Shown in pieces: positions 34,070 to 42,213 of a stretch of 46,089 nt of DNA. The first letter of the stretch is position 1; the number at the start of each line of letters is the position of its first letter. The position numbers and the translations under genes were made by a program. The stretch is from the NCBI RefSeq assembly GCF_030403745.1, contig NZ_JAQMWP010000037.1, positions 1 to 46,089 on the forward strand. Direction: 5' to 3'. The stretch is from Streptomyces sp. S.PB5 (GTDB taxonomy: Bacteria > Actinomycetota > Actinomycetes > Streptomycetales > Streptomycetaceae). The notes below the pieces were generated by a model, which did not search any database, was not told the DNA's origin, and saw only the letters and a program-made list of their open reading frames with translations.

Positions 34070-34414
34070 CTACTCCTCGGGGATCAGGCAGATTCCCCGG
34101 CGTGCGGCGTCTTCGGCCATCTCGGTGTAGGCCATGGCGGCCGGCGTCATCTCCCACTCGGCCACGGCCAGGAGCAGGATCATCTCGTCGCGGTCCTGGG
34201 AAGCATCGCAGGGCATGCCGGCGGCGTCCGCGGCGAGCATCAGCTCTGAGGTGGGCAGCGGGCCGAGGCGGGCTGCCGCCTTCTGGTGCAGATCCTCAAG
34301 GCCCTGCTGGTAGAGCTCGTTCGCCTCGCGCAGGAGCAGGACGAGGTCCTCGCCGTGGCGGGCCGGTGCTGCTGCGGCGAGGTCGAGGAGGCGCTGTGTG
34401 GTGGTCGTCATCAT
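34070..34414 (-). CDS. Hypothetical protein, 114 residues
   Basis: Begins MMTTTTQRLLDLAAAAPARH; two ATG codons are adjacent. All-helical prediction: LVLLLREANELYQQGLEDLHQ, LPTSELMLAADAAGMPCDAS, EMILLLAVAEWEMTPAAMAY. Small acidic plasmid-type protein, not recognised. Ends 130 bases before the HTH gene. Confidence 0.55.
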   Translation of the reverse strand: MMTTTTQRLLDLAAAAPARHGEDLVLLLREANELYQQGLEDLHQKAAARLGPLPTSELMLAADAAGMPCDASQDRDEMILLLAVAEWEMTPAAMAYTEMAEDAARRGICLIPEE

Positions 34415-34445
34415 CAGAAGTATCTTCGAAGCGCCGGTGTGGTGG

Positions 34446-34760
34446 TCAGGGGCAGCCGTCGCGTCCGGTGGCGCTGTGCAGGAGTTCGCCGGGCCGGTGC
34501 GGGCCTTGGAGTCCCGGGCGGGCGGCTTGCGCAAGGCGGCGTGGGTCGCGTTCTATCCGCTCGAAGTCCGCGTTCTCCTCCGCCTCGATGCCGGTCCGGG
34601 GCGTCGCGGCGGCGGGACGGTTCGATGAGCTCGGCCATGGTGGTGTTCGGGTTGAACGGCATTTGGCGGACGCGTTCGACCAGCGCACACAGCTCGACGC
34701 CGTCCGCGGGCGGCACCCGGCGGTCAGCAGCAGATCGCGGTGGTTCGCCAGCGTGCGCGA
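34446..34760 (-). pseudogene. Hypothetical gene with two compensating frameshifts
   Basis: Coding-like pieces alternate frames: LANHRDLLLTAG, then DGVELCALVERVRQMPFNPN and TTMAELIE, then TGIEAEENADFERIERDPRR, LAQAARPGLQGPHRPGELLH and a stop. Reading the middle piece one base out of register restores a single protein of ~100 residues. The family is not recognised. Disrupted gene or assembly error. Confidence 0.4.
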
Positions 34761-35391
34761 CGCCCACTGCCCTACGTGTTGCCGTCAGGTACGCCCCCTG
34801 CAGCCTTAGGGAAACAGCGCTGTCGGCGTACTGGTCGCAAGCTCAATCCGCTTTAGGACGTGCGACAGGTGCGCTGGCCCGCGTCCGCTGACATCTCGAG
34901 CTGGCACTGCCCTCGGTGCCGGCTCGACCTGTTTCCCGGACGCGTCCCTGGCCCCACCTGCATCCTCGGACCGTTTGGTACGCCTGGGATCGCTCAGACG
35001 GCGCCCTTGCGCGGCTGAACTTGGGTACGGCAAATGTGATATTCGGCAGGCGAACACCCGGGGCGGGCGGTTTGGTCTCCCGAGGTCGCGCACCGTATAG
35101 CTCGTTGCAATCAAGCCGTCGCCGAACGTCCTGTCGCCCTGTTCGGGCTGGGCGTTTCCCGAGGGGAGGGTGGCCTTCCCGTGGCCGCCGAGGGGCGGGG
35201 TGTAGGTGGTCACCATGTGGCAGAAGCGATCACGAACGGTCATGTCGAGGTGGTGGTCTACTCCTTTTGTCTGCCCATGAGTTGACGGAGTGTGATGATG
35301 TGCCGGCTTGGGATGGCTACTCTGTGTTGGCGGTTGGCCGAAGGTACATGAGTGCTACGGCCGCCTCTTCGTGTGATGCGCCAAGGCGCCT
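34761..35391. other. Upstream region of the MBL operon
   Basis: Open frames here (for example on the minus strand up to 35243) lack coding character. TTGACG at 35282 and the AT-richer stretch to 35340 could hold the operon promoter, but no well-spaced -10 box is obvious. Confidence 0.35.
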
Positions 35392-36504
35392 GTGAGTCAA
35401 GGATCCACAGTGGGATACGAGATCGACTTTCTCCCGGTGGGGGAGGAGTCCAAGGGCGGCGACGCCATCGCAATCCGTTTCGGGAACCTCCGGGGAGTGC
35501 GCGCAGAGCAGACCGTCATGGTCATCGACGGCGGGTACACCGACTGCGGTGACGCCCTGGTCGAGCACATCAAGAAGTACTACGCCACCGACCGCATCGA
35601 CATCGTGGTGTCCACGCACACCGACCAGGACCATATCTGTGGCCTGAAGACAGTGCTGGAGACCATGCACGTCAGCCAGCTCCTCATGCATCTTCCCTGG
35701 GAGCACTCGGCGGAGATGGAGCGCGCCCGCACTTCTGAGTCCTGGCGCGAGAAGCTGAACGATCCAGCGCGCCGGATGCTCGAGGCGGCGATGGAGCTGG
35801 AGGCCATAGCCCGCGAGCGTGGAGTCGGGGTCGTCGAGCCGTTTGCCGGCGTCGGCTCCAAGGACGGCATCTTCAGCGTGCTCGGCCCCTCCGAGACATA
35901 CTACGAACAGCTCCTGACCGAACTCGTCGCACAGACCGCCAAATCCGTCGCCCAGCTCGCCTACGAGTCCGCCATGCGCAAGCTGCTGGAGGCGGGGAAG
36001 AAGCTGGTCCCGGAGACGTGGCTACACGAGACACTGCGCGACGACGGCACGACCACCCCCACCAACAACGCTAGCGTGGTCTCCCTACTCGAAGCCGACG
36101 GCAGGAAGATGCTGTTGACCGGCGACGCCGGGATCCCCGCACTCACTCGCGTACTCGACGGCCTTGAGGAGAACGGGTTCAGCCCCGGTGACCTCCCCTT
36201 CGTGCAGGTGCCGCACCACGGCAGCCGCAACAACGTCGGTCCGACGATGCTCGACCGGCTGCTGGGCCCGCCGGCTGAAGACATCAGGCGTGGGATCGCG
36301 TGCGTCTCGGCGCCGAAGAAGAACCCCGACAACCGCCACCCCGCGAAGAAGGTGACCAACGCCTTCCTACGGCGCGGCTACCCGGTCTACGCGACCCAGA
36401 GTGCATCGCTCCAGTACAGCCACGACGCCCCGGCCCGCTCCGGCAACCGTCCCGCGCAGTCCCTCCCCTTCCATCCCGTGGTGGAAGACGACGGAGGCGC
36501 GTGA
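35392..36504 (+). CDS. ComEC/Rec2-like metallo-beta-lactamase-fold hydrolase
   Basis: A 370-residue soluble protein from GTG. It has FLPVGEESKGGDAIAIRFG at the start, VMVIDGGYTDCG, the metal-binding motif THTDQDHICGL (His76, Asp78, Asp80, His81, the HxDxDH form of ComEC-type domains), LLTGDAG at 241-247 and VPHHGSRNN at 273-281. Members hydrolyse nucleic acid or phosphodiester substrates with two metal ions. The residues for metal binding are present, so it should be active. First gene of a three-gene coupled operon with a membrane protein and a KTSC protein. By inference it is the enzymatic part of a stress or defence module. Confidence 0.85.
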   Translation: MSQGSTVGYEIDFLPVGEESKGGDAIAIRFGNLRGVRAEQTVMVIDGGYTDCGDALVEHIKKYYATDRIDIVVSTHTDQDHICGLKTVLETMHVSQLLMHLPWEHSAEMERARTSESWREKLNDPARRMLEAAMELEAIARERGVGVVEPFAGVGSKDGIFSVLGPSETYYEQLLTELVAQTAKSVAQLAYESAMRKLLEAGKKLVPETWLHETLRDDGTTTPTNNASVVSLLEADGRKMLLTGDAGIPALTRVLDGLEENGFSPGDLPFVQVPHHGSRNNVGPTMLDRLLGPPAEDIRRGIACVSAPKKNPDNRHPAKKVTNAFLRRGYPVYATQSASLQYSHDAPARSGNRPAQSLPFHPVVEDDGGA

Positions 36505-37268
36505 GCATGCTCTTCCTCGATGACTACGAGCGCCGCGCCCGACTGGTGCCCGGCCTGCTCGCGATCCTGCCCCTCATCGTCCTGTTCGCCGTGCTGGGAC
36601 TGCGTCAGATACCCGCGGTTTCCTATGTGATTGGAACACTCGCTCTCGCGGGTGTGGGTCCGGTACTGATCGCTGGCGTGGTGCGCAACTTCGGCAGGTC
36701 GGTCGAACAGCGGCTGTGGAACAGCTGGGGCGGTCCGCCGACGACCGTGTGGCTGAGACTCGATGCGCCCAGCGACGACGAAGCCCAACGGCAGCTATGG
36801 CGCAGAGCAGTTGCAGCCGTATCCGGGGTCTCTCTGCCCTCCTTGCGTGCCGAGCGACGGGACAAGGTCAAGGCCGACAGTACGATCAAGCTGGCCGTCA
36901 AGCGTGTACGCGACAAAACGCGAGACAAGGAGAAGTTCGCTCTCCTGTTCAACGAGAATCGCAACTACGGCTACGAACGAAACATTTACGGACTGCGCTG
37001 GGCGGCTCGCAGCATCAGCCTGCTGTCCGCGCTCGTTCTGACGAGCTACATGGCGTGGCTCGCGCCGGTGATAGACCGGCCGCAGACCTCGGCAGGAAAC
37101 CTCTTCGGCCTGGCAGCATGCCTGTTCTCCCTGGCCGGCTGGTTCCTCCTGCCGTCCGCGAAGCGGGTACAGGACGCCGCCAACCGGTATGCCCATGAAC
37201 TCCTCCACGCCGCCGTGACGTTGCAGGACGAGTCCCAGGCTCCCGACCCCACCAACGCGACGCCGTGA
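36501..37268 (+). CDS. Four-helix membrane protein coupled to MBL hydrolase
   Basis: A 255-residue protein from GTG overlapping the hydrolase stop by four bases. Two transmembrane helices near residues 16-34 (LVPGLLAILPLIVLFAVLGL) and 38-61, a ~110-residue cytoplasmic basic region (RRDKVKADSTIKLAVKRVRD), and two more helices in the last third (SISLLSALVLTSYMAWL; LFGLAACLFSLAGWFLL). Layout 2TM-soluble-2TM resembles predicted membrane effectors of bacterial conflict systems, but I do not recognise the family. It would sit in the inner membrane and may disrupt it, or tether the hydrolase. Confidence 0.75.
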   Translation: MSMLFLDDYERRARLVPGLLAILPLIVLFAVLGLRQIPAVSYVIGTLALAGVGPVLIAGVVRNFGRSVEQRLWNSWGGPPTTVWLRLDAPSDDEAQRQLWRRAVAAVSGVSLPSLRAERRDKVKADSTIKLAVKRVRDKTRDKEKFALLFNENRNYGYERNIYGLRWAARSISLLSALVLTSYMAWLAPVIDRPQTSAGNLFGLAACLFSLAGWFLLPSAKRVQDAANRYAHELLHAAVTLQDESQAPDPTNATP

Positions 37269-37501
37269 CGGCGCAAGAGAAAGGGAATATTTCCATGGAA
37301 CGTGTAGCGGTCCGCTCGTCCAACGTCCGATCGGTCGGATACTCGGGCGGAATCCTGGAGGTTGAATTCCACAGCGGTGGCGTGTACCAGTACCACGGTG
37401 TTCCTGAGCATGTGTATGCCGGGCTTGTCGCGGCCCACAGCAAAGGAACCTATCTTGACCGCATGGTGAAGGGCGTTTACGGCTACAGCCGAGTGGGCTA
37501 G
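37265..37501 (+). CDS. KTSC domain protein
   Basis: The GTG at 37265 overlaps the membrane gene stop by four bases; an internal ATG at 37295 after AAGGGAA is an alternative start that gives 68 residues. The domain is VRSVGYSGGILEVEFHSGGV, YQYHGVPEHVYAGLVAAHSKG, YLDRMVKGVYGYSRV, matching KTSC throughout. KTSC is a small domain of uncertain, possibly nucleic-acid-related function. The stop codon lies inside the 31-bp hairpin that ends the operon. Confidence 0.88.
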   Translation: MTAQEKGNISMERVAVRSSNVRSVGYSGGILEVEFHSGGVYQYHGVPEHVYAGLVAAHSKGTYLDRMVKGVYGYSRVG

Positions 37502-37561
37502 TACTCCGGCAGCGTTTCGCTCTCTGACCAGGTCAGAGAGCGAAACGCTGCCGGAGTACTA
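37499..37561. terminator. Perfect 31-bp inverted repeat between convergent genes
   Basis: Arms 37499-37529 and 37531-37561 are exact complements around one unpaired A. The left arm carries the KTSC stop codon and the right arm ends one base before the SSB stop codon. It would terminate transcription from both sides. Its length and perfection exceed a usual terminator. Confidence 0.85.
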
Positions 37562-38005
37562 CTAGGACCAGTTGGAGGCGGGCTGCTGCTCCCACCACTG
37601 GGGTGGGCTGCCTGGTTGCCCGGGAGCGGGGGAGGTGGTTGTGGGCGGGGGTGCGGCGATGGGGCTGGGCAGGCTGGTTTCGGTGTAGGTGATGCGCTTG
37701 TGCAGGCTGATGCCGAGGTCGTCGACGCTGAGGTGGATGGAGTTATTTTTGATCTTGGTGATGCGTCCCTTGGTCAGGATGCTGGTCCCGTCGGTCAGGG
37801 ATTCGGCGGCGTTGGTGGCCAGGTCCCGCCAGGTGGTGCAGATGTAGCCGATCGGCTCCAGGTCGCGCCACCGATTCGCGGCTGTGTCCCACTGGGTGGG
37901 GGTCTCGGTGAGGCGGAACCGGCAGACGGCGATGCCGTCCTGGGTGAAGCGGACTTCCACGTCACCGGTGACGGTGCCGGACACGTGCGTGACGGACGGG
38001 GGCAC
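37562..38005 (-). CDS. ssb: Single-stranded DNA-binding protein (plasmid type)
   Basis: A 147-residue SSB from GTG after GGAGGTG. The OB fold spans ~1-110: VSGTVTGDVEVRFTQDGIAVC, RFRLTETPTQWD, WRDLEPIGYICTTWRDLATNA, DGTSILTKGRITKI. The tail is Pro/Thr/Gln-rich and ends QQPASNWS, without the acidic DDDIPF-like tip that recruits partner proteins in chromosomal SSBs. It likely protects plasmid single strands, including the telomere overhang. A degenerate copy of the local promoter (CATTAC at 38026-38031) lies just upstream. Confidence 0.88.
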   Translation of the reverse strand: MPPSVTHVSGTVTGDVEVRFTQDGIAVCRFRLTETPTQWDTAANRWRDLEPIGYICTTWRDLATNAAESLTDGTSILTKGRITKIKNNSIHLSVDDLGISLHKRITYTETSLPSPIAAPPPTTTSPAPGQPGSPPQWWEQQPASNWS

Positions 38006-38128
38006 AGGAACACCTCCGACTATGAGTAATGGTGTATGTGGGGGTTGGTCGACCCTTTGTCGGCGTCTCCCGCCCGGTAGTCCGGGGCGGTGGGGGAGGT
38101 GCTGGATGACGGATGTCCACCCGGTCGC

Positions 38129-38857
38129 CTACGACGGGGGCAGCGGTGGGGTGGTGTTGTCGAACACGGTGGTGTCCTCGATCTCCATCTGCACGGGGAC
38201 GGTGCCGTCGGCCCGGAGCAGCTGCTCGTCGGTGGTGTCCAGATGGACGGAGATGCGTACGGCCTGGCGGTCGGCGTCGAGGTGGGCGAAGACGAGGATG
38301 CCTGCGAGCTCGATGCAGGGCAGGCCTTCGTCGTCGGGGTTCTCCTGCGGGTGGAAGAGCGCCGAGCTGTTGGCCTGTGCGCAGGCCTGGGTGTCGGAGA
38401 GGCTGAGGGTGAACGGCCTGTGCACGTGACGGGAGATGGCGGCCGGGTGCAGCGTGTAGCGCTCGGTGCCGCGGCTCTTGTCCGGGCCGTAGTAGAGGTC
38501 CACGACTGCCTGGTCGTCGGCCGGAGGCCGGAGCGGGAAGCCCTCGGTGCCCGCCACGTCGTCCCAGGAGCGGCGTACCTGCCGCGCGAGCGCGGTGAGG
38601 GCGGAGGCCTCGTCGGACCAGAGGGTCACGGCATCGGTGCACAGGCCCCACTGACGCAGTACCCACGCCCGCCCCGCCGGCTGCGGGGTGAGGTCTTCGA
38701 GGACGGCGAAGGTAAAGCGGCTCAGCCACCGTTGGACGATGCCGGCGGTGTCCGCGCCCGGCCATTCGCCGGTGCGTTCCTGCAGGCCGTCCATCAGGTC
38801 GGCCAGGTCGAGGATGGCCGCGCCTGCGGGCGTGGACGGGTCCGGTTTGATCGGCAT
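38129..38857 (-). CDS. Hypothetical plasmid protein, 242 residues
   Basis: ATG after GGAAGG. Soluble acidic protein: PSTPAGAAILDLADLMDGLQ, EWPGADTAGIVQRWLSRFTF, DQAVVDLYYGPDKSRGTERY and a beta-rich C-terminus (LAGILVFAHLDADRQAVRIS, VQMEIEDTTVFDNTT). Not recognised. Part of the inward-reading minus-strand gene series; likely co-transcribed with its upstream neighbour. Confidence 0.65.
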   Translation of the reverse strand: MPIKPDPSTPAGAAILDLADLMDGLQERTGEWPGADTAGIVQRWLSRFTFAVLEDLTPQPAGRAWVLRQWGLCTDAVTLWSDEASALTALARQVRRSWDDVAGTEGFPLRPPADDQAVVDLYYGPDKSRGTERYTLHPAAISRHVHRPFTLSLSDTQACAQANSSALFHPQENPDDEGLPCIELAGILVFAHLDADRQAVRISVHLDTTDEQLLRADGTVPVQMEIEDTTVFDNTTPPLPPS

Positions 38858-38887
38858 AGCGTTTGCCTTCCGTGGGCTTCGGGGTGG

Positions 38888-39500
38888 TCAGGGCCCGCAC
38901 GTCAGGGCGTTGAAGAGGACCATCAGGTGTTGCTGGTCGGGGGTGAGCGCCGCAGTGCGCAGCACGCGTCTGCGCAGGACGGGCACGTCGAGACTGATGC
39001 CGGAGGGCACATCGGGCCGCTCGGGCGCGAAGACGAGGTGGTGGTTGCGCGTGTGGATCATCCAGGCCTCGTACCGGTCGGCGAGGCTGCCGCTGCGGGC
39101 GGTGTGAGACTCGTCCGTGGTGCGGGGTGGACACGCGCAGGCCGGATCGGCGCAGGGCCGTCCGGCGGGGTGGCTAGCCAGGACCGGGCTGCGGCGGTAG
39201 TGCGTGGCGGTGCCGTTCAGCATCGGGCAGTGTGCGGCCGTGTACGGCAGGCACTCGGGGTGCAGCGCCGGTTCCGGGGAGGAGCCCTTGAGGACGTCGG
39301 CCGGGCGCACCAAGCAGGAAGCACCGTTCGTCCAGCGGCTGTGCGTAGATCTGGCACAGGCGCCTGAGGAAGGCGGCGTGGGCCTTGTCGGCGTCGAGGA
39401 CGCCGAAGGCGGCGTGGCCGTCGTGGATCAGGGTCACGTACGGCACCCCCAGTCCGCCCGCCAGCGGGCGGTGGGCGCAGCGTTGGGGTATCGCGTGCAT
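38888..39500 (-). pseudogene. Hypothetical plasmid gene split by a +1 frameshift
   Basis: From the ATG at 39500 (AAGGAA upstream) the first frame encodes MHAIPQRCAHRPLAGGLGV, YVTLIHDGHAAFGVLDADKA, RRLCQIYAQPLDERCFLL. At ~39313 the second frame takes over with RPADVLKGSSPEPALHPECL, CADPACACPPR, YEAWMIHTRNHHLVFAPERP and TAALTPDQQHLMVLFNALTC. The span is 613 bases, one over a multiple of three. Removing one base of the CTTGGTG run would give a ~203-residue Cys-rich protein. The two halves join so well that they must be one gene. Recoding by the ribosome is a remote possibility. Confidence 0.6.
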
Positions 39501-39784
39501 GGGTGTTCCTTCGGATCGTGGTGGGGCGCGCGGCAGGGGGTCGGGCTTACGGGCGTCACCTGCTGGCCGGTGGGGGGGGCGGTTCTGCGGGGCCGCCGGC
39601 CGGGAGCGCTTCGTGGTGGTGGCGGCAGCTGAGTTTCGTGGAGCTTGTCCAAGGGCTGGCGTCCCTCGTGCTCGGCGGCGGCGTTCCGGACGGGCCGCTG
39701 CGGCTGGGGGCTGCGTCGGGGCAGGGCGGAACTCCCAGCTGCGCAAGGGGCCGGGGGCGGCGGTGAAGTCCGCCCGGGGGCCGG

Positions 39785-40021
39785 TCAGCTCTGGGGCGGC
39801 GTGTAGGAGAAGAAGACGTAGTGGCCCAGCGCGCGCAGCATGCTGACGGTGTGGTCCACGGCTGCGGGGTCGAATTCGGCCGACCGGGTGTACGCCTCGA
39901 TCTCGCCGTTCCAGGCGAACCCCCGGGCGGTGAGGGACTGTTCGGTGACGGGTGTGCGGTCCTCGGGGGACTGCGGGGCGGCAACGAGTCCGTGAGCGGG
40001 GTCAGGTACGACGAGGAACAC
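39785..40021 (-). CDS. Hypothetical plasmid protein, 78 residues
   Basis: GTG start five bases after GGAAGGAG. Contains SLTARGFAWNGEIEAYTRSA and VDHTVSMLRALGHYVFFSYT, an alpha/beta pattern. Small acidic cytoplasmic protein, not recognised; follows the 40063 gene by 41 bases and is probably in the same transcript. Confidence 0.6.
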   Translation of the reverse strand: MFLVVPDPAHGLVAAPQSPEDRTPVTEQSLTARGFAWNGEIEAYTRSAEFDPAAVDHTVSMLRALGHYVFFSYTPPQS

Positions 40022-40062
40022 CGGGCTCCTTCCGGGCGGCCCACGGCTGGCGCGGAGGGCTG

Positions 40063-40407
40063 TCAGCGGGTGACGGTGACGGTGCGGTCGGCGTCCAGGA
40101 CCCCGAGGGCGGCGCGGATCGACGCGCGGGTCTCCGGGCTCGGGACGGAGGAGGGGAAGCCCAGGGCGAGCACCGCCTCGTCCAGGCCGATGTCCGACAT
40201 CGGCAGCGTGTGTCCGGCGCGATAGAGGGCGACCGCGGTGGCGGTGGCGACACGTGTGCGGTTGTAGGCGATGGCCTCACCGGCCGTGGCGTCGGTGCCG
40301 AGCGCGTCGCGCGCGGTGGGCGGAAGTGCCGCGATCCCGGCGCTGAACCGGTGGGCGGGAACACGGATGCGTGCCGGTCGCAGGGCGCGGCGCAGCGTTC
40401 GGAGCAT
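40063..40407 (-). CDS. Hypothetical plasmid protein, 114 residues
   Basis: From the ATG at 40407: basic N-terminus (MLRTLRRALRPARIRVPAH) and a helical acidic C-terminal half (AGEAIAYNRTRVATATAVAL, MSDIGLDEAVLALGFPSSVP, ETRASIRAALGVLDADRTVT). Not recognised; 105 bases after the preceding gene in the same direction. Confidence 0.6.
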   Translation of the reverse strand: MLRTLRRALRPARIRVPAHRFSAGIAALPPTARDALGTDATAGEAIAYNRTRVATATAVALYRAGHTLPMSDIGLDEAVLALGFPSSVPSPETRASIRAALGVLDADRTVTVTR

Positions 40408-40511
40408 GGCGACTCCCGGGGCTGGAGGGGGAAAGGGGGGCGTCGCCCTCACCTTGGGTGGGACGCGAGCGGCGGCACCCCTGCGTCAACGGAGGGCGTG
40501 CACGGCATCGC

Positions 40512-41480
40512 TCAGTGGCGGTGCCCCGGCGGCGGGCAGTTGGGGCCGAGGTCGGGCGGTACGCAGTAGTCGACGCTCGACTCCGGGGGGATGGGGTCGC
40601 CTGAGTCGATGTCGGTGCAGCAGGCGTCGAAGACCTCTCCCGCGGTGAGGGGATCCAGGTCACCTGCTCGCAGCCGCCAGCCGTACACGCGGTCCGCGGC
40701 GCCTCGAGTGCTGGCCCGCATGGCGAGTCTGCCGGGCAGCGCCGCCAGGCCGAGGGCGAGGACCGCGGTGAACTCCAGGGCCTCGGCGTCGTCGAGCCGG
40801 GCGGTGCCGTCGGCGTCCGTGTCCGCGTGCAGGACGGCAACCAGCGTTTCCGGCGATGCCGAGACGCTGCACGTCAGGTGCTGGCGGCCCGGTCGGGCGG
40901 TGTCGAGGATGCGGGCGAGGAGGTCCCGTGCGCGCGCGAAGGCCTCCTGGCCGATGTCCTTCCCGCAGGTGGTGCAAGTGCCGAGGCGGGCCAGGGACAT
41001 GGAGGCGTACTCCCAGGTGGCCTGGCGGAAAGCCTTCTTGATCAGGGTCGGGAGAAGATCGGCCAGGGGCTCCCCGTTGTACGGGACGGTCGGACCCGTG
41101 ACCGCGAGCTCGCCGGTGAAGCGGGCGCGGCTGGACGGCCGGTCGGGGTCGAGGCCGCTGTCCGCGCAGAAGTCGGCGTACTCCTCGGGGTCGAACAGGG
41201 CGAGCACGGTGTGAGCGCCCTGCGAAGCGCGGACCCGGAGAAGGTCTTCCACTCCTGAGAGATAGGCCGGGAAGTCGGCGAAGACGAAGGAGCGGTAGTG
41301 CCGCATGGCGCGGAAGTCGTGATCATCGGTGAGCAGGCCGATGGCGCCCGCGACTTCGCGGCGAAGGGCGCGGCGCGTGGTGCGGCGGTCGGTGCGGGCC
41401 GCGTCTGCCGTGCTGCGGCGGGCGGCGTGGGACTCGTCCCGGCTGTGCTCGGAGGGTTGAGGTGTGAGGGTCACGTGCAC
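40512..41480 (-). CDS. Hypothetical plasmid protein, 322 residues
   Basis: Mostly helical: RREVAGAIGLLTDDHDFRAM, FVFADFPAYLSGVEDLLRVR, TLIKKAFRQATWEYASMSLA. A CxxC pair (CTTCGKDIG) and scattered Cys in the C-terminal third (FDACCTDIDSG, VDYCVPP, NCPPPGH) suggest a metal site. No homologue recognised. First gene behind promoter A (41593-41622), with a leader of ~105 bases. Confidence 0.65.
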   Translation of the reverse strand: MHVTLTPQPSEHSRDESHAARRSTADAARTDRRTTRRALRREVAGAIGLLTDDHDFRAMRHYRSFVFADFPAYLSGVEDLLRVRASQGAHTVLALFDPEEYADFCADSGLDPDRPSSRARFTGELAVTGPTVPYNGEPLADLLPTLIKKAFRQATWEYASMSLARLGTCTTCGKDIGQEAFARARDLLARILDTARPGRQHLTCSVSASPETLVAVLHADTDADGTARLDDAEALEFTAVLALGLAALPGRLAMRASTRGAADRVYGWRLRAGDLDPLTAGEVFDACCTDIDSGDPIPPESSVDYCVPPDLGPNCPPPGHRH

Positions 41481-41592
41481 TCCTTTGTCGTGGACGGGTT
41501 GACGGGAACCTCCCTGACACGGGGCGGCCGTCAGGAGAAGGGCAGGCAGCCGCCGACTGGCGGGCTGGGGTGGACCCCATCCCTTTCATTCA

Positions 41593-41622
41593 ATAATAGT
41601 GTTGTTTGGGTGAGTGGAAACC
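41593..41622 (-). promoter_or_regulatory. AT-rich promoter A
   Basis: On the minus strand GGTTTC (41622-41617), 18 bases, then TATTAT (41598-41593) within ACACTATTATT. Same architecture as promoters B, C and D. It points to the 40512-41480 gene. Confidence 0.75.
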
Positions 41623-41639
41623 CACCCTTGACCTGCTGG

Positions 41640-42045
41640 TTCGCTGACGGGATCGCCGGGATGACGGCTCGTCCAGAGGGGCGGTGGGCTCCAGCGCAAT
41701 CCGCCGGTGGCGGGCGAGGCGCCTGAGGGCACGGCTTTTCGAAAACGGCGGCCGTTCGGCTCGTCGTCCAGGGTGGTGGCGGCGGCCCCTTGTCGACGTC
41801 CTCTCCGGCGCCGGGGGCGCGCAACAGGTCGGCCGGCGCGTCGACTTCGGCGCACCACGGGCTGACGGCGACATCGGACGCGAGGGCGATGGTGCACCAT
41901 GCGTCGGCGAACGCGCGGGCGACGTCGGCCGGGATCGCGCCGGTGCCGGCCGTCGTCGGGCTCCAGCGGGGACGGGTGGGCGGTCGGGCCCGGTGGCGGG
42001 CGTGCTGGTGGTACTGCGTGCCCGCCGCCTGGGGCGGGTTTGGCG
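41640..42045. other. Stretch with at most a weak minus-strand ORF
   Basis: A minus-strand frame reads GAIPADVARAFADAWCTIAL and PWCAEVDAPADLLRAPGAGE, which has some coding character around 41800-41960, but no clear start, ribosome binding site or stop frames it. It may be a small gene cut by the tRNA unit or simple GC-rich chance. Confidence 0.3.
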
Positions 42046-42119
42046 TAGCGCTGGTGGGACTCGAACCCACGACCTCAGGACTTATAAGATCCGCGCTCTT
42101 CCGGCTGAGCTACAGCACT
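42046..42119 (-). tRNA. tRNA-Ile(UAU)
   Basis: Minus strand: acceptor AGTGCTG / CAGCGCT with discriminator A; TA; D arm GCTC / GAGC around AGCCGGAA; anticodon arm CGGAT / GTCCT (C-U mismatch at 27-43, U-G at 31-39) around loop CTTATAA, giving anticodon UAU; six-base variable loop; T arm GTGGG / CCCAC around TTCGAGT (canonical). CCA not encoded. It reads the AUA codon directly; most bacteria use a CAU anticodon modified to lysidine for AUA, so a UAU isoacceptor is unusual. Promoter B lies ~95 bases upstream. Confidence 0.9.
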
Positions 42120-42213
42120 TCGGTATTCGGCTGCGGGGGTGGCGCCCCTCGTCATGGCCGGGCGGCGAGCGGCTCTGGGCGCAGAGCGGGGAAGGGGAGC
42201 CGCTCGATGAGTA

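Noticed and set aside
34806..35243. 145-residue minus-strand ORF
   Set aside because: Composition is random-like (many Arg/Pro/Ser, no hydrophobic periodicity), no ribosome binding site, no family signature.
38090..39367. 425-codon plus-strand frame
   Set aside because: Antisense to the 38129 and 38888 genes; the minus-strand products have far better composition and ribosome binding sites.
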